Of a DNA stretch of 27,658 bases, positions 8,901 to 19,780 are shown in pieces. This DNA is from Sperchopsis tessellata (taxonomy: Eukaryota; Arthropoda; Insecta; Coleoptera; Hydrophilidae), in the NCBI GenBank assembly GCA_033557685.1, contig JAWQRN010000627.1, positions 1 through 27,658 on the forward strand, written 5' to 3'. Positions within the stretch are counted from its first letter, which is position 1. Each line of letters starts with the position of its first letter. Both the position numbers and the translations under genes were made by a program. The notes below the pieces were generated by a model. It did no database searches. It was not told where the DNA came from and saw only the letters and a program-made list of their open reading frames with translations.

Positions 8901-9375
8901 TTTTAAATATATGGATTCACTAACAACTAGCAGTAATCTAATTAAAATTATTTTATTTCACCTGGTATTTAAATTATGATTTATTTATTGTATTAGTACT
9001 AAGACGATGAATAAAAACATACATTGTGTGAAAAAATGTAACTAGACAACCACTATCTACGCACAGCATAGATGCCTGACCGTACTTATCTCTTATAACT
9101 TATTGTTTCTACACCGATAAAGAATTGGAAGGAGAACAATATGTTTCTCTATTATTTATGTCTGGTGGCGAAAGAAAAAAGCGAAGAGTGCATGTTTGAA
9201 ACAACTGACACACTCATGGAAGTAAACGGATTGGAAGCGACGTAATTCACATCTACTGATACCATCGTGAGGTGAACAATTCTTCTGCACGTCAGATCAT
9301 ACTGGCTAGGTCTCTATTTATTCTCCGTGGCTCACCACAAACATTTCTAACAACCTATATGGTACTTTTTCTAAA

Positions 9376-9415
9376 AAGTCTATGGACCCCCAAAGAACAG
9401 GTTGGGAACCACATA
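9376..9415 (-). mobile_element. hAT-type terminal repeat
   Basis: On the minus strand this reads TGTGGTTCCCAACCTGTTC then TTTGGGGGTCC, the typical outer end of ZBED5-like hAT elements (consensus near CAGTGGTTCCCAACC). It lies ~480 bases upstream of the transposase start in the right orientation to be the 5' end of that element. The opposite end was not found. Confidence 0.5.
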
Positions 9416-10547
9416 TTGGGAAGAAATACCTTACATCAGAAAGAATAAATGAAAAAAGAATAACTGAGTTGTGTTTGTAAAGTTTATAATATGTAAAAAG
9501 TAAATACATATACCAATCTACAATTTATTTGGAGTGGGAATAAAGAGCGAATTATTAACGAAAAGTGCTGAAACTACGAGCATTAGTTGTTAGATATTCC
9601 AAAAAGTTGTACAAAACATGATTGCAATTAGTGTTGCTTATCTAGTATGGATTCCTCAATTATAAGCGAAAGAAGTTTAATTATGGATTTGTGGAACCAG
9701 GGTCATAATTAAATTCGTAGCAGTGCATTAGAGGATGTGTATTTATTAGAGGCGGTGGAATAAATTTTGACGGTTGTCAGTGCGCACTAACCATGACACA
9801 AGAGTAATTTACAATGGTAATCAGTTGACTGGACGATGATTAAGTGTATGAATACCAGATTTGCTGCGAAATTGCTTATTTGCATCCCTCATTCGCAACG
9901 TGGGGCGACTATGTGCCATCTATGTAACTGCAATGTGTACACCTACACATATGTACAAAGCTAGTTTATGTTCGGTGGACTCCCGTCAAATATTCAACGA
10001 AGATGCTATTGTTCGAGGGCAATCTGGGTCACTTTATGCTGATTGGAGGCAATAAAAACAAATAAATTTTGTACGTGCCAGTTTTACGAACTGTTTTAGT
10101 TCCAAGCATTTTTCACAATGTTGTATTTCGTTCGTTGAAAATTAAATATACCGTTATTTTAAATAGGCGATTAAATTGAGCGAGTTGTAATACGTATTTG
10201 GATGTATTAATTTTATAGCTGAAATGTCAAAATTTAAGCTTGGCTTGGTTTTGAAATAATTCACTCGATGATGACGAGATTCGTGTTATTGATTTGTTTC
10301 GATGATTAAAATTAAAGTACCTGACATTTGAAAACCGGGTAATGACTTACAATTTATTATTTGCGAATTCTTATAAGGCTTATAAATCTATGTTTGAGTG
10401 TTCATTGCTGAAGGGATAATTAGTTTGGTCTTAATTATTTTATTATCCTAGAACATGAAAGATTTATGGAGATGTTAACTAGAAAGTTTATTAATGTGAA
10501 TTTAAAAAAAAGTAGATAATTCAGATTTCATCTTATCATCATGGTGT
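9416..10547. other. No gene recognised
   Basis: AT-rich sequence. A 64-codon plus frame at 9861-10055 is slightly less AT-rich than its flanks and is followed by AATAAA at 10051 and 10062, but it shows no motif I recognise and no splice sites I trust. It could be a host terminal exon or a repeat fragment. Confidence 0.35.
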
Positions 10548-10800
10548 AGTCGGATTTAAATAATGTTTCCATATTATCTGTTGGTACTCTCAAATTATCC
10601 TTTCCCGTAATTCTTCCAAAGACGCTGGTTGCTTTTCGTATATCTTTGATTTAAGCCGCTTCTTTTAAAAATCTAGACGAGCCATATCTGGTGACCTGGC
10701 TGTCTCCTATACAGCACCTCTTCAAATCTACTGCTCCAGAAAGTGAATGTTCAAAAACTGCCAAGCAGGAGCTTCATAAACCTCTTACTAAAATACACTT
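10548..10800 (-). pseudogene. Mariner-family transposase, C-terminal fragment
   Basis: The minus strand encodes FLNIHFLEQ (near 10755), ARSPDMARLDF (near 10680-10715) and, after a shift, LKSKIYEKQPASLEELRE (near 10605-10665). This matches the end of mariner/Tc1-superfamily transposases. The Asp of SPD is the third catalytic residue, and the following LKSKxY..KP...EEL helix region is diagnostic. The N-terminal DNA-binding part is absent. It faces the neighbouring plus-strand fragment at 11550-12235, so the two come from separate insertions or from a rearrangement. Confidence 0.75.
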
Positions 10801-11449
10801 ATATAATAAATATCGATCTTGTTTTATGACTGGATCAATTTGATTTTCTAGCATACCTAAATAAACATCACCGTTTTCCTGCATAAAAATAAGCCTTCTA
10901 ATATGGTCACCTATGATCTGAGTTCAAATATTTGAGAATTTTGACTATGTATTTACCATGTTAAGTATTCTACATGCAGAGAAAAATTGTCTCAATTGGT
11001 TGCAACTAAATAGTTATCTTCAGTCGATTTTCTATTTCATGTAAAAATATTTGGAACAAATGTATATTTTAATTTCTTAGATAGAGTCCACGCGTTTGAA
11101 CTACTTATACATCACCACAGAGATGAAGCAAAATTAAATGTCAGTGGGATTTTTATTATCGTTAAAGTACTAAATATCATCGGCCCTTTCTTCTTCAGAT
11201 TTTCTACTGTTTACTGTAAACCAGAGTCCAGCTATTTTTGCATCTATTACATGTTCTTTATTCATGTAGCTCTTGACCACTTTATCCATATGCCCACGTG
11301 ACACTAAATTAAACTTCAATTGCCAGCAGCTTGACGTCATTCAACTTAAGTATAATATATCAATTCTTTACCAATGACCAAATATTCTCAATTAGGTTCA
11401 ATTCAGAGTGGTAGGAGAGGTAAACTTAGCACCGCATGTCCATAGGTAC
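10801..11449. other. No gene recognised
   Basis: A minus-strand stretch near 11160-11290 reads NKEHVIDAKIAGLWFTVNS without stops and looks once-coding, but I cannot assign it to a family. The rest is AT-rich with no signal. Confidence 0.35.
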
Positions 11450-12235
11450 GTAAAGGTGTCCCAAAAAGAGCGAAAAATTTAAATTTGGGGCCATGTTTGC
11501 TGTTGTGCTTTGAAAGTTTGATGGTATGCAGTCCGCCATTATTAAAAATGGATCGCTAATCGATACAACAACCCATTCTTATTGTTAAACAATATTTCAA
11601 AAATGCTGAAAGTTTGACTGCCACGATTCCCAAATTGCGTCCAATTTTTGGTAATCAAAATGTTTCAAGCGCATCAACTGTGAAGAGAATAATCGAAAAA
11701 TTCGAGGAAACTGGGTCAATTACTGATATCAGACCATCGACACATATTCGTTCAGATCGTTCAGCACTAAACATCACGGCTGTTCGCCAGAATGTGGCCT
11801 AGAGTCTGGGATCATCCATTCGTCATCGTGCTTAAGAATTGAACATTTCAAGAAGCACTATGCAGCGCATTCTCACGAAAGATTTGCGTCTTCATGCCTA
11901 CAAAATCCAACTGACTCAACAACTCAAACCTACAGACCATACACAGTGAAGATAGTTCATCAATTGATCATTGAACAACAACAAGTGAAAGTTGAGTTTT
12001 CCAACAAAATCATTTTCAGCGACGAGACCCATTTTCATGTTTATGGCTTCGTAAACAGGCAAAATTCCCACTTTTGGAGTGACGAAACCCCACATGTGTT
12101 TCATGAGAAGGAAATGCATCCCAAACGTGTCACTGTTTGGTGTGAATTTCGGGCTGGAGGCATCATTGGACTATTTTTCTTCGAAAACATTGCCGGGAAT
12201 GCAAAATTTAATCGTTACACAGAATCCGCATAACA
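11450..12235 (+). mobile_element. Mariner-family DNA transposon, N-terminal two thirds
   Basis: A TA-flanked AAGGTGTCCCAAAAAGAG (11452-11470) looks like the 5' terminal repeat. Coding starts at ATG 11548: MDR, a stop, then QPILIVKQYFKNAES (first helix-turn-helix) and IPKLRPIFGNQNVSSAST followed by VKRIIEKFEETGS (second). Later come SRSTMQRILTKDLRLHAYK, KIIFSDETHFHVYGFVNRQN with the first catalytic Asp in SDE, and a RVTVWCEFRAGGIIG segment. The second and third catalytic Asp regions and the 3' end are missing. There are stops at 11557, about 11800 and 11835, and a frameshift near 11945. Confidence 0.85.
11548..12233 (+). pseudogene. Mariner-family transposase, truncated
   Basis: The ATG at 11548 is in phase with the helix-turn-helix block, so it is the likely original start. 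Downstream reading begins at TTG 11614 only because of the early stop. The frame runs to about 11940 with nonsense codons, and the homology then continues in another phase at 11946-12233. The protein would bind the terminal repeats and perform cut-and-paste transposition. This copy lacks two of three catalytic aspartates, so it is dead. The DETHF..VNRQN..W and VTVWCEF motifs resemble an insect-abundant mariner-type clade. Confidence 0.83.
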
Positions 12236-12518
12236 ATTCAAACATTTGAAAATTTGTCAAATGGAAAATCTGGATTTTATAATTGGTGTTATCCAGTGTA
12301 AAAAGAAAACTATCGATTTGAACCATTTTTTTTTTAAACAAGCACATAAAAAGAACTATATTCGTTTATTAAAAATGCATACAAAATTACAACTAGCTGT
12401 GGGATTGTTTACTAAAATATGTGAATATGTATGTTTTGTAATTATTTCCTGAAATTATTTTAAATTTATTCGTGACTTTATACAAAAATTATTATGTATA
12501 TTTTATTGTTTTCTATAG

Positions 12519-12792
12519 GAAAAGATATTGAAAATTGAACGAGAGTTTTTGGGTGCTAAATAATACTTACATACAGAAGTTGGAGCCGAAGGAAATGTTA
12601 ACAGAACACTTGTTTACAATAATAGAAGAGAATGAAGAGAGGAAAGCCAAGAAGCTAACAGAACTACTCAACAAACTGCAGTTAGCCGAACCTTCAGATC
12701 CTCCTGAAACTACTGCAGTAAATCCTGTATCGGATGAAAAACAAATTCAAAGTGAAGTGATTTCTACAAATGGAGTCAAATCAGGAAGTTGA
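12519..12792 (+). CDS. Candidate terminal exon of a host gene, unknown product
   Basis: An open frame ending at TGA 12790 encodes about 72 credible residues after a possible splice acceptor (TTACATACAG at 12567-12576). A stronger pyrimidine-rich acceptor lies at 12503-12518 but puts a stop in this frame. The protein tail is acidic, hydrophilic and predicted helical, with IIEENEERKAKKLTELLNK suggesting a coiled coil. A Ser/Pro/Thr-rich end follows, finishing in GVKSGS. Base composition is less AT-rich and codon use looks unlike the surrounding decayed repeats. I do not recognise the family and see no upstream exons in the window. A chance frame remains possible. Confidence 0.4.
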
Positions 12793-13724
12793 TGTCAGCA
12801 TTGGGATAAATGTCGTCACACTTTGTCTTCCAATATAATTATTATGATCATGGATATGAGAGATTACATTACTTGATAATTAGGCTACAAATATTTCTAT
12901 GGTGCTTTCAAATGTGTCTATGAATGAAGGCGTTTGTATATTAACAATGTAACATTAGTACCTCACATAAAAACTTGGGGAAAAATAACCTTACTTATGT
13001 TTGCTGTACTTTTACACTTCCATCTTAATTTATATTTTGGAAAGCATTTTCAAGTCCATTCAATTGTTAATCTCCAAAACCTCTTTTTTAAACATGATAA
13101 ACATATACTCTTGTGTCTTTTTCCCTTTGTTATACTAGTTAGTAAGAACTGTGGAAACGTAGATGTTGAAATTTTACATATTTTTATAATTGATGTATAT
13201 ATTTTTTTCCTAACAGGAATATTTTGAAATGTAGCTCCTTTGTAATTATATTCTAATTGAGCAAAATTAAATCTATTATAGGGGCTATCATAAAATCGAA
13301 AGAAGTTACAAATTAGTTAATAGTTTATTTTTATAAGGGTAAAATTTGGGCTTGTTGAAATTTGTTGTACGGTATACTCCAGATACTTTCGATATTTTGG
13401 TGATAGACTGCGTATTCTCCATGAAAGTTACGTAACCTAAGACAGCAACGTATTGATTGACTATTCTTGTGGGATTATTTTTTTGGTTATTAACAGAGTC
13501 AGTTTCCATAAATTTGTTCATTCATTCCATCACGTATTTGTATCGAACATTTGTTTCTTGTATTTTTATTATTGAACATGAGAGTAGAGGCTCTGACAGA
13601 GTTTCCATTGTTGTAATACAAACTCATTATTTCAAGGCGTTCTTGGAGCCTGTACGCCGTTTTATAACTCAATTTTAGAACTCAAATTTAAATCAGGGAA
13701 CAGACAAATAATCAAATAGCGCAT
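12793..13724. other. No gene recognised; possible 3' untranslated and intergenic DNA
   Basis: AT-rich sequence after the candidate exon. A 97-codon plus frame (12934-13227) is hydrophobic because of T-richness and shows no motif. A weak ATTAAA occurs near 13267. Confidence 0.35.
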
Positions 13725-13905
13725 ATTGTTTTCGGGTGGAAACCGTGTAGAGGCTCTGAAAAGTGCTGGCATTTCAGCCACTGCTGCAAGAAATATTTTT
13801 AAGGCGAGTGATGTTACTACAATGAATGGACTTAAGGTTTTCACCCGAAAACAACATTGATACAGATAATTTTGTGGAAGTCTATTACATTTTATCAAAT
13901 ATAAA
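13725..13905 (-). repeat. Foldback repeat, copy 1 (minus orientation)
   Basis: This is the reverse-orientation relative of the element at 20911-21130. The ends share GTTTTCGGGTGGAAACC and the outer TAATAGACTTCCAC block. The central GTAACATCACTCGCCTT and the GTGGC.GAAA.GCC.GCAC segments are also shared. The inverted arms are about 25 bp by strict match because one arm has diverged. It has no coding capacity. Confidence 0.75.
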
Positions 13906-13989
13906 TTTGTCATTTTATAAGGAGTCAGAACAATAGAAATAAAATTAATCTATGTCTTAGTGTGATTTGAAGTTTTAGGTACGTAGTAA

Positions 13990-14100
13990 TATAAATAAAC
14001 TTACACACTATTATCTTCAGGTTTTCCGGGAGATCACTATGTGTTGGTTTTTTGCAGACATTTCGTCCACCGTTGCAGGGGACATTATCAAGGCATACAC
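13990..14100 (-). mobile_element. Penelope-like 3' end fragment with hammerhead-like motif
   Basis: On the minus strand the order is CTTGATAATGTCC, then GGACGAAATGTC, then GATCTCCCGGAAAACCTGAAG and ATAAT. The same order and wording closes the Penelope-like fragment at 18411-18495. So this is a detached 3' end of that family. The segment at 14054-14094 has a 4-bp GTCC/GGAC stem directly before GAAA, as in stem II of a hammerhead, but its CUGAUGA box is degenerate. Confidence 0.65.
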
Positions 14101-14186
14101 CTCTTAAAAGTACTAGGTGTAAACTGCAATGTAGTTCTAAGTGCTAAGTATAGAGTGATATGTAGCTCAAAAGAGCGGTAGTCATA

Positions 14187-14188
14187 GA

Positions 14189-14259
<71 letters not shown>

Positions 14260-14266
14260 TATATAA
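14187..14266. repeat. (TA)n microsatellite, interrupted
   Basis: About 80 bases of TA repeats with single-base interruptions (TATG, TATT). Confidence 0.95.
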
Positions 14267-15160
14267 CGTTAATATTAGCTATTATATCCTACCTGCATGA
14301 TTGACGTATACAGTGGAAATAAGCTCGAACATGTTGGTAATAGAGGTTGGCAATTTTGATTGTAGCCGTGTCCGTAGACATGTAGTCATAGACACTGTAA
14401 GTAAATTATTGTGATAAATATGGCCCGAAACATAAAATAATTATAATAGCCCACCTGAGGTCAGGCATCGATATATACGCTTCAAACAGTTGTGATTACG
14501 GGTCTACAGTTAGATATACCAAGAGTAGTGGTGCGGAAGAATCAGTTTCAGAAATTTAATAATTAAATGAAAGGTTGAAAATAACGACTAGCTCATCGAT
14601 TATTCAAACGCTAGATAGTTTGATTTATTTAGATAGAACGGCATGATCAGTAACACAAATCAATAACAGATATAATATATTTTAGTTTCCTTTATCGCCC
14701 ATTAAAATTAGTTCAGCTAAACCTAACAAAATGATGTTGTATTTATGACAAGTAGCAGTAAGTAAATCCACAATTATTTCATTTTGTTCTAGACTTTTAA
14801 TGAATTACACTTGTTGGCTATCGACTTGGTAAACTTGTCAATTACAGTTCCTGAATTTGAATCTAAAAACTTAAAATGACTCAACAGAAAACTCCTCATT
14901 CGATTAATTATTAATGATTATGTTTATAAGAAAGAAAAGGTCTTACGTCTACTACCACTGTACATGTTTCGAGGGATGATTGCACGATACAAAATAGTCT
15001 GCCCAGATTTCAGTTATTCTTATAGCATGTATCCAAAGATCTAAACCATCTGCAGTTGTTTTTAAACAGTTTTAAATTGATTTTCACAATTTCAATTCTT
15101 TAACGTTACGTGTTTCCTGATATTTAAAATGGGTAATTTAGATAAACTTTTTGCGTTAAA
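14267..15160. other. No gene recognised
   Basis: AT-rich sequence with no open frame, repeat or RNA gene that I can support. Confidence 0.45.
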
Positions 15161-15980
15161 CTAGGGCTGGGTCGAACTCACGTTTGTTCAAGATCGATTT
15201 TAGATCAAGATTAAGATTGGATAATAATAGATCTTTGATCAACAGAGATTTTTTTTTATCGAAATGTAATCCGAAATTTGTTAGTTTTATTTTTATTTTA
15301 ATAGTTATTTAACGTCGGCCTACTTCCGCTGCTATAGCCACCAATAGATTAAATGTGCTAATCTTTTTCATATTTAGTAAAAGTTATACATCAAGCGCGC
15401 AATGCAACTTAAAACTTTTACTATGACGTTTTATATCAAAAGCTATTTATTTTGCACGCATTAAATTTATTTAACGAACTCAAATTTATGAAGAAGACAA
15501 AATGGTAATAATATTTAAAGAGTAGGAGGATGAAACTTAATTACAAAGTTTAAGCTCTAACAGTCTTGTGCTTTTCTAATTATAAGTGTAAAACAACATT
15601 AAAGTCTTAAAACGTACAATATAACACGGGCATATATGTAAGATCATTAACCATTGCAATCTCTTGAGCATAAAATACTACATATGAGAATTCTGTATTC
15701 GTAGATTACGATACTCGTAGTTTCAGAAAGTCAGTTAGAGTACATAATCCAAGCATAAATATTTTCTTTTCGAGGCACAGTACGTAGGAAATGATTGCAT
15801 GATTGTGTTTTTAAATAGTACAATCAATTTTGTGGCAGATGGATGTTTGATCAAAATCAGCCTTTTTAGCAGGATTGATTTTTGATTAAGATCGATCCTC
15901 CATTTTGCTAAGATCGATCCTTCGATCACATTTTTAAGATCGATCTTAGATTGAAGATTGATCTTGCGACCCAGCCCTAG
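15161..15980. mobile_element. Non-autonomous DNA transposon (hAT-like MITE), 820 bp
   Basis: CTAGGGCTGGGTCG at the left end is perfectly matched in reverse by CGACCCAGCCCTAG at the right end. The flanks GTTAAAC and GTTATAAC look like an 8-bp target duplication with one base lost. 8-bp duplications are typical of the hAT superfamily. Both subterminal regions carry AAGATCGAT-type repeats: one near 15189, several at 15888-15950. These could be transposase-binding sites. The interior is AT-rich and has no transposase frame; a 64-codon minus frame at 15735-15929 runs through the repeats and is not a gene. Confidence 0.7.
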
Positions 15981-17473
15981 TTATAACTGTAATTTTTAAG
16001 AAACTGTTAAAAAATGATTTTTTTCCCAGGACTAATCAGGAGGTACCCATATTTCTTACTTTAGTAATATGGAAACTGAATACTAAAATTTAAAAGTTCA
16101 GTCGCCACGGAAATTATATTATTTGTAGCTTTTGACGAATTGTGTGTCTGTTAGAATATTATAAACGATAATAATTTGATATAAGTGAATCCGTTGCTGT
16201 ACTATTATGTAGAGAGATTTGATTCATTAAAATTTTTGATCTTTTGTTGATACCTTATTAATTTATGCGCGGTCATTTGAATAGACGAAGTGTCGAGTAA
16301 TTTTTTCGAGTCCCCAGTTCGAGTCCAAGTAATAAAGTTGAAACAAATATTTGAATAATTTACAGTGCAACTAAACTAAATGTTGTGAAATAAACAATTT
16401 ACATTATTTAACAATAAAAAAAACACATTTGAAATATTATTGAAAAAATAGCTCATAATTTAAAAATATGTACAGGAAATATAATTGATTTAGTTAATAT
16501 GTATAAGCTGCAGTAACAACACAAATAAATCAATTTCTAGTACGTAAAAATAGATTATATTTATGCAATATACGAGCAACAACAATTTTGAACCGAAATA
16601 ATAACGTGGCGTAATTGATCGAAAACAGAACCATATGATACTAAATTCATTATGAAACAATATCTAAAAACCAGTCTAAAACAAATTAAAAAAAAAATAA
16701 ACAATCTAAATTAAATAGTAATTCTTAATATTAATTATCACCGTAAGGGAGTTTGTTATTTTCATTCTATTCATCTAGAACTTAATATATTTAACAGAAA
16801 GTGAAACACTCCTTTGAATGAATACGACAGACTGTTGATGTTTTGATTTATAATATACAGATAGTAATGTACAATCTGCAGGAAAATATGCAAACTATTA
16901 TTAAAATTGGATGCGTCTATTGAACACTATGGATTTTAGAATGAAGTACTGTACTAGTATTTGCCGAGTACCCAAGCCCGGACGAATAATTCATTTTAAC
17001 CAGGAAACTTGTCGTCACATAAAATTTATTCACTATTCTTTCAAAATGTACCAATTTTGCAACTAAATATAGGAGAATTTCAGTCGAAGAAATATTTCAT
17101 AATGTTGAATTTACCATACTACTAGTAGTGCTTGACTTATTCTTTTTAACAGCTTAAGGAGATATTTTAGGGAGGTCTTCTTGAAGCTACAATTGGAGCT
17201 TAAATATCAAACCTTTCGTAGACCTAGTTGCTCTAGAGGCTTGCAGTTTATGTAAAATAGCGGTACTATAGCTTACAGTTTTGTATTTTCTAGAAATCAT
17301 GCTGATAGTTGGACCACGCAGTCCAGATCGCAACGTTCCAGGAAATTTCAGTATACTCTGAGCAGTATACTATTTCCTTGTTTCGTTTTAGATCTATGCC
17401 GATGTCAAGCATTGATTAAAAACAAGATTGAACAAAAAGCAGGAAAACGGTTTACTTTATATGAGCAACAGGT
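15981..17473. other. No gene recognised; one small hairpin
   Basis: Very AT-rich. GGAAAT..AGTATACT, a short loop, then AGTATACT.ATTTCC at about 17340-17374 could form a hairpin. No coding frame or repeat family was recognised. Confidence 0.4.
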
Positions 17474-18500
17474 GTGCGCCGGATTCAGATCACTAATAAT
17501 ATACGTCTCTATGACCTGTTTCAATTGTCCGGAAAATCGAAAGTGAGCCTAAAACTCTTGGTGGCCCATTGTGTTTACTGTTTGCTACAGAGAGTTCAAG
17601 CTTTACACCGAAAACAGAAATTCATTTTATCTAGTTTATATTATCAAATTAATAGAAGTATTATTAAGGAACTAAACAAATGTTATAGAGAGAATAATAT
17701 ATTTTTAAAAGTAAGCTCTATAAAAAAAGGTATAACTTACATCACAAATATTTGTACATAACAAAATAATATGGTAGAACTTAGTAAGGTCAAGAATACG
17801 CTCATAGCCAACGGGTACAAATCTTCGTTTATACAAAAAAATTTGCTCCTCCTAGCCAGAAACTGGATATTATTCATGTACATGGGTAAAAAACGACAGA
17901 GAAGATAGCACGTTTACTCCGCAAACATTATATCAAGACTATATTCCGACCTTCCATCAAAATTAGCGAAATTAATTCAATTCCCTCACAATCCGCTGGA
18001 GTATATAGAATTACATGTACATGTGGCTTAGTGTCAGACAAAAAGAATGGTCTCCACTCGTTGGAGAGAACACGAAAGGCAAACACGTCTCAAACAGATT
18101 GCTATATCTCCATTAGTAGAACATAAATTAGAATCAGGCCTTGATATTCTCTTAAGGGCATAAAACTTTTAGCAAAATCTTCTAATTACTTTCCTTGAAT
18201 AATAAGAGAATTTATTAAAATAAATAAGCATACGGGAAATCTGAATCGCGAAAATGGCGTTCTTCCCGCTTCCTCTCGGAAAACTATTTTATCAAATTTG
18301 CCAAACTGCGTAAGGGATACACCCTGTCGGCCAATATAATAGACGCACGCCCAACATTGTTTAGAAGGTTTCCTATTGGAGCTACACCTATCAAAGAAAG
18401 AGCTAAATATCTTGGTAATGTCCCTTGCAACGGTAAACGAAGCGTCAGCAAAAAGAAAAGCCAAGTCACGGAGATCTCCCTTAAAACCTGAAGATAAAAT
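17474..18500 (+). mobile_element. Third Penelope-like family, C-terminal fragment
   Basis: MVELSKVKNTLIANGYKSSF (17771-17835) matches the segment before the endonuclease. ARLLRKHYIKTIFRP and AGVYRITCTCGLV (about 17905-18032) lead into the GIY-YIG domain. After a shift it continues with STRWREHERQTRLKQ and SPLVEHKLESG. IIREFIKINKHTGNLNRENG (18200-18255) is the standard C-terminal end. A 3' tail with the GTAATGTCCC..ACGAAGCGTC motif closes it at 18411-18495. The YIGQT core itself is destroyed. The 95-codon frame at 17474-17761 sits where the upstream protein would be, but I cannot match it confidently. No RT core is present. Confidence 0.82.
18411..18452 (+). ncRNA. Hammerhead-like motif at Penelope-like 3' end, decayed
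   Basis: TTGGTAATGTCCC, a CTTGCAACGG loop, then TAAACGAAGCGTC corresponds base for base in order to the minus-strand motif at 14054-14094. Here the GTCC/GGAC stem and GAAA are mutated (TAAAC, GAAG), so it is a degraded relative. Its value is in tying the orphan copy at 14 kb to this family. Confidence 0.4.
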
Positions 18501-19309
18501 AAATATGTGTTATTAGATAAATTAACTAAATCGATTGTTAAAATTTTATTTGGAAATATTGTATTATGCCTTTATGGTATATTCTTTGGAAGAAAAAAAA
18601 AATGAGGCAAATCAAATATTTAACTTGTTTTCTTTAAAAGAAAAAGAAAAAATCCAATGTATTCTATTTTATTAACAACAGTTATAACACATCCGTTATT
18701 TTGGAGGGACTTATAACCCTTCCCTAAACTTTTTAACATAGCATGGTGCTTAGTACGCTCTTAATGTGAAGGAAGTATGCTCTTACTACACAATTGTTAT
18801 ATTAAAAATAGCCACATGTTTATATTCCTACATTATAGGCAACACACTATACCATACCTCAAAATATTATAATTTTCTGTAGATTCGACGTTAAAAAAAG
18901 TTAAGATAAAAATTAAAATTGCCCTCTTAGGAAATTTTTTCTCACTTTATTAGCTTCCTATAACATCTAAGAATATAATAATATCAAAACGTTTCATTTA
19001 AAACTTGAAACAAAAAGTGGCGTTTCTACACCCTCCCCACTAAATCAGTATGTATATAATACATATTCTTTTAAAAACATAGCACCATATATTGACTCCA
19101 ACTGCAGTCATATTGGAACAAGTACTCAAAATAAGCAAAATATCTCATCCCAGTATCCAAGCCTACATAATTTCAAGTTCTAAAAATGTATACATTCAAG
19201 TTAAGGACCGGAAATGAGTTGCTTTGTACTTATGTAACTTCCCATGATTGGCGATCCAAATATATGTTATGGCGATTGTTACAAACTATGAAATTAGCTA
19301 TAAACCAAT
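18501..19309. other. No gene recognised
   Basis: AT-rich sequence with A-rich tracts and no supported feature. Confidence 0.45.
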
Positions 19310-19780
19310 CCCATAAAAACTGGGTATAGTTCTCGACATAACCATCAAATCATTAGCAGACTTAGCGGAAAATGGCAGTAGTACTCGGGTAGATCATTAA
19401 CAATCACATTAAGTAGTAATGGGACAAGGATTGAACTCTAAGGTACACCCGCAATTAAATCAATAATTTCCGATCCGAAAGCATCCATCGACACATACTA
19501 CTACTTCACGCATAGGAGAAAACCTGTCTAGTGTTAAGCTCCTAACATCATACCTTTTTAATATAGCCAAAAGTAGATCATGGTTAACCATGTTGGCAGC
19601 TTTGCTCAGCTCAACCAATCTGTAAGTTGACCTTCATAACAGTGGTAATATAAAGTTTTTAGTAGAGCATACATAACTGTTTCCGTTGATCTGTTCTTAT
19701 GAAAACTATTGTGGAAATGGGAAAATTGATTATGGTTTATGAAATAATCTAAATGGGATTTATCTAGTTCTCAAATAATT
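19310..19780 (-). pseudogene. CR1/Jockey-like LINE reverse transcriptase fragment
   Basis: On the minus strand, FHKNRSTETVMYALLKTLYY (near 19660-19720) matches the HGFRKxRSTETA motif. ELSKAANMVNHDLLLAILKR (near 19555-19615) matches RT motif A (DLSKAFDTVNHDLLL), with the catalytic FD lost. A later frame has YVSMDAF and IAGVP, a stop, then SSILVPLLLN and IVNDLP (near 19395-19450), matching motif B (SGVPQGSILGPLLF..NDLP). Motif C (FADD) is unrecognisable near 19375. Several stops and shifts are present. The rest of the LINE is missing on both sides. Confidence 0.75.

Noticed and set aside
12934..13227. 97-codon hydrophobic plus frame that could look like a membrane protein
   Set aside because: Hydrophobicity follows from T-richness; no start context, family motif or composition shift.
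16300..16330. AGTTCGAGTCC resembling a tRNA T-loop or SINE B box
   Set aside because: No A box at the expected distance and no cloverleaf could be drawn; probably chance.
18186..18469. Two overlapping minus-strand frames of 61-92 codons
   Set aside because: They are antisense to the C-terminal region and tail of the third Penelope-like element.
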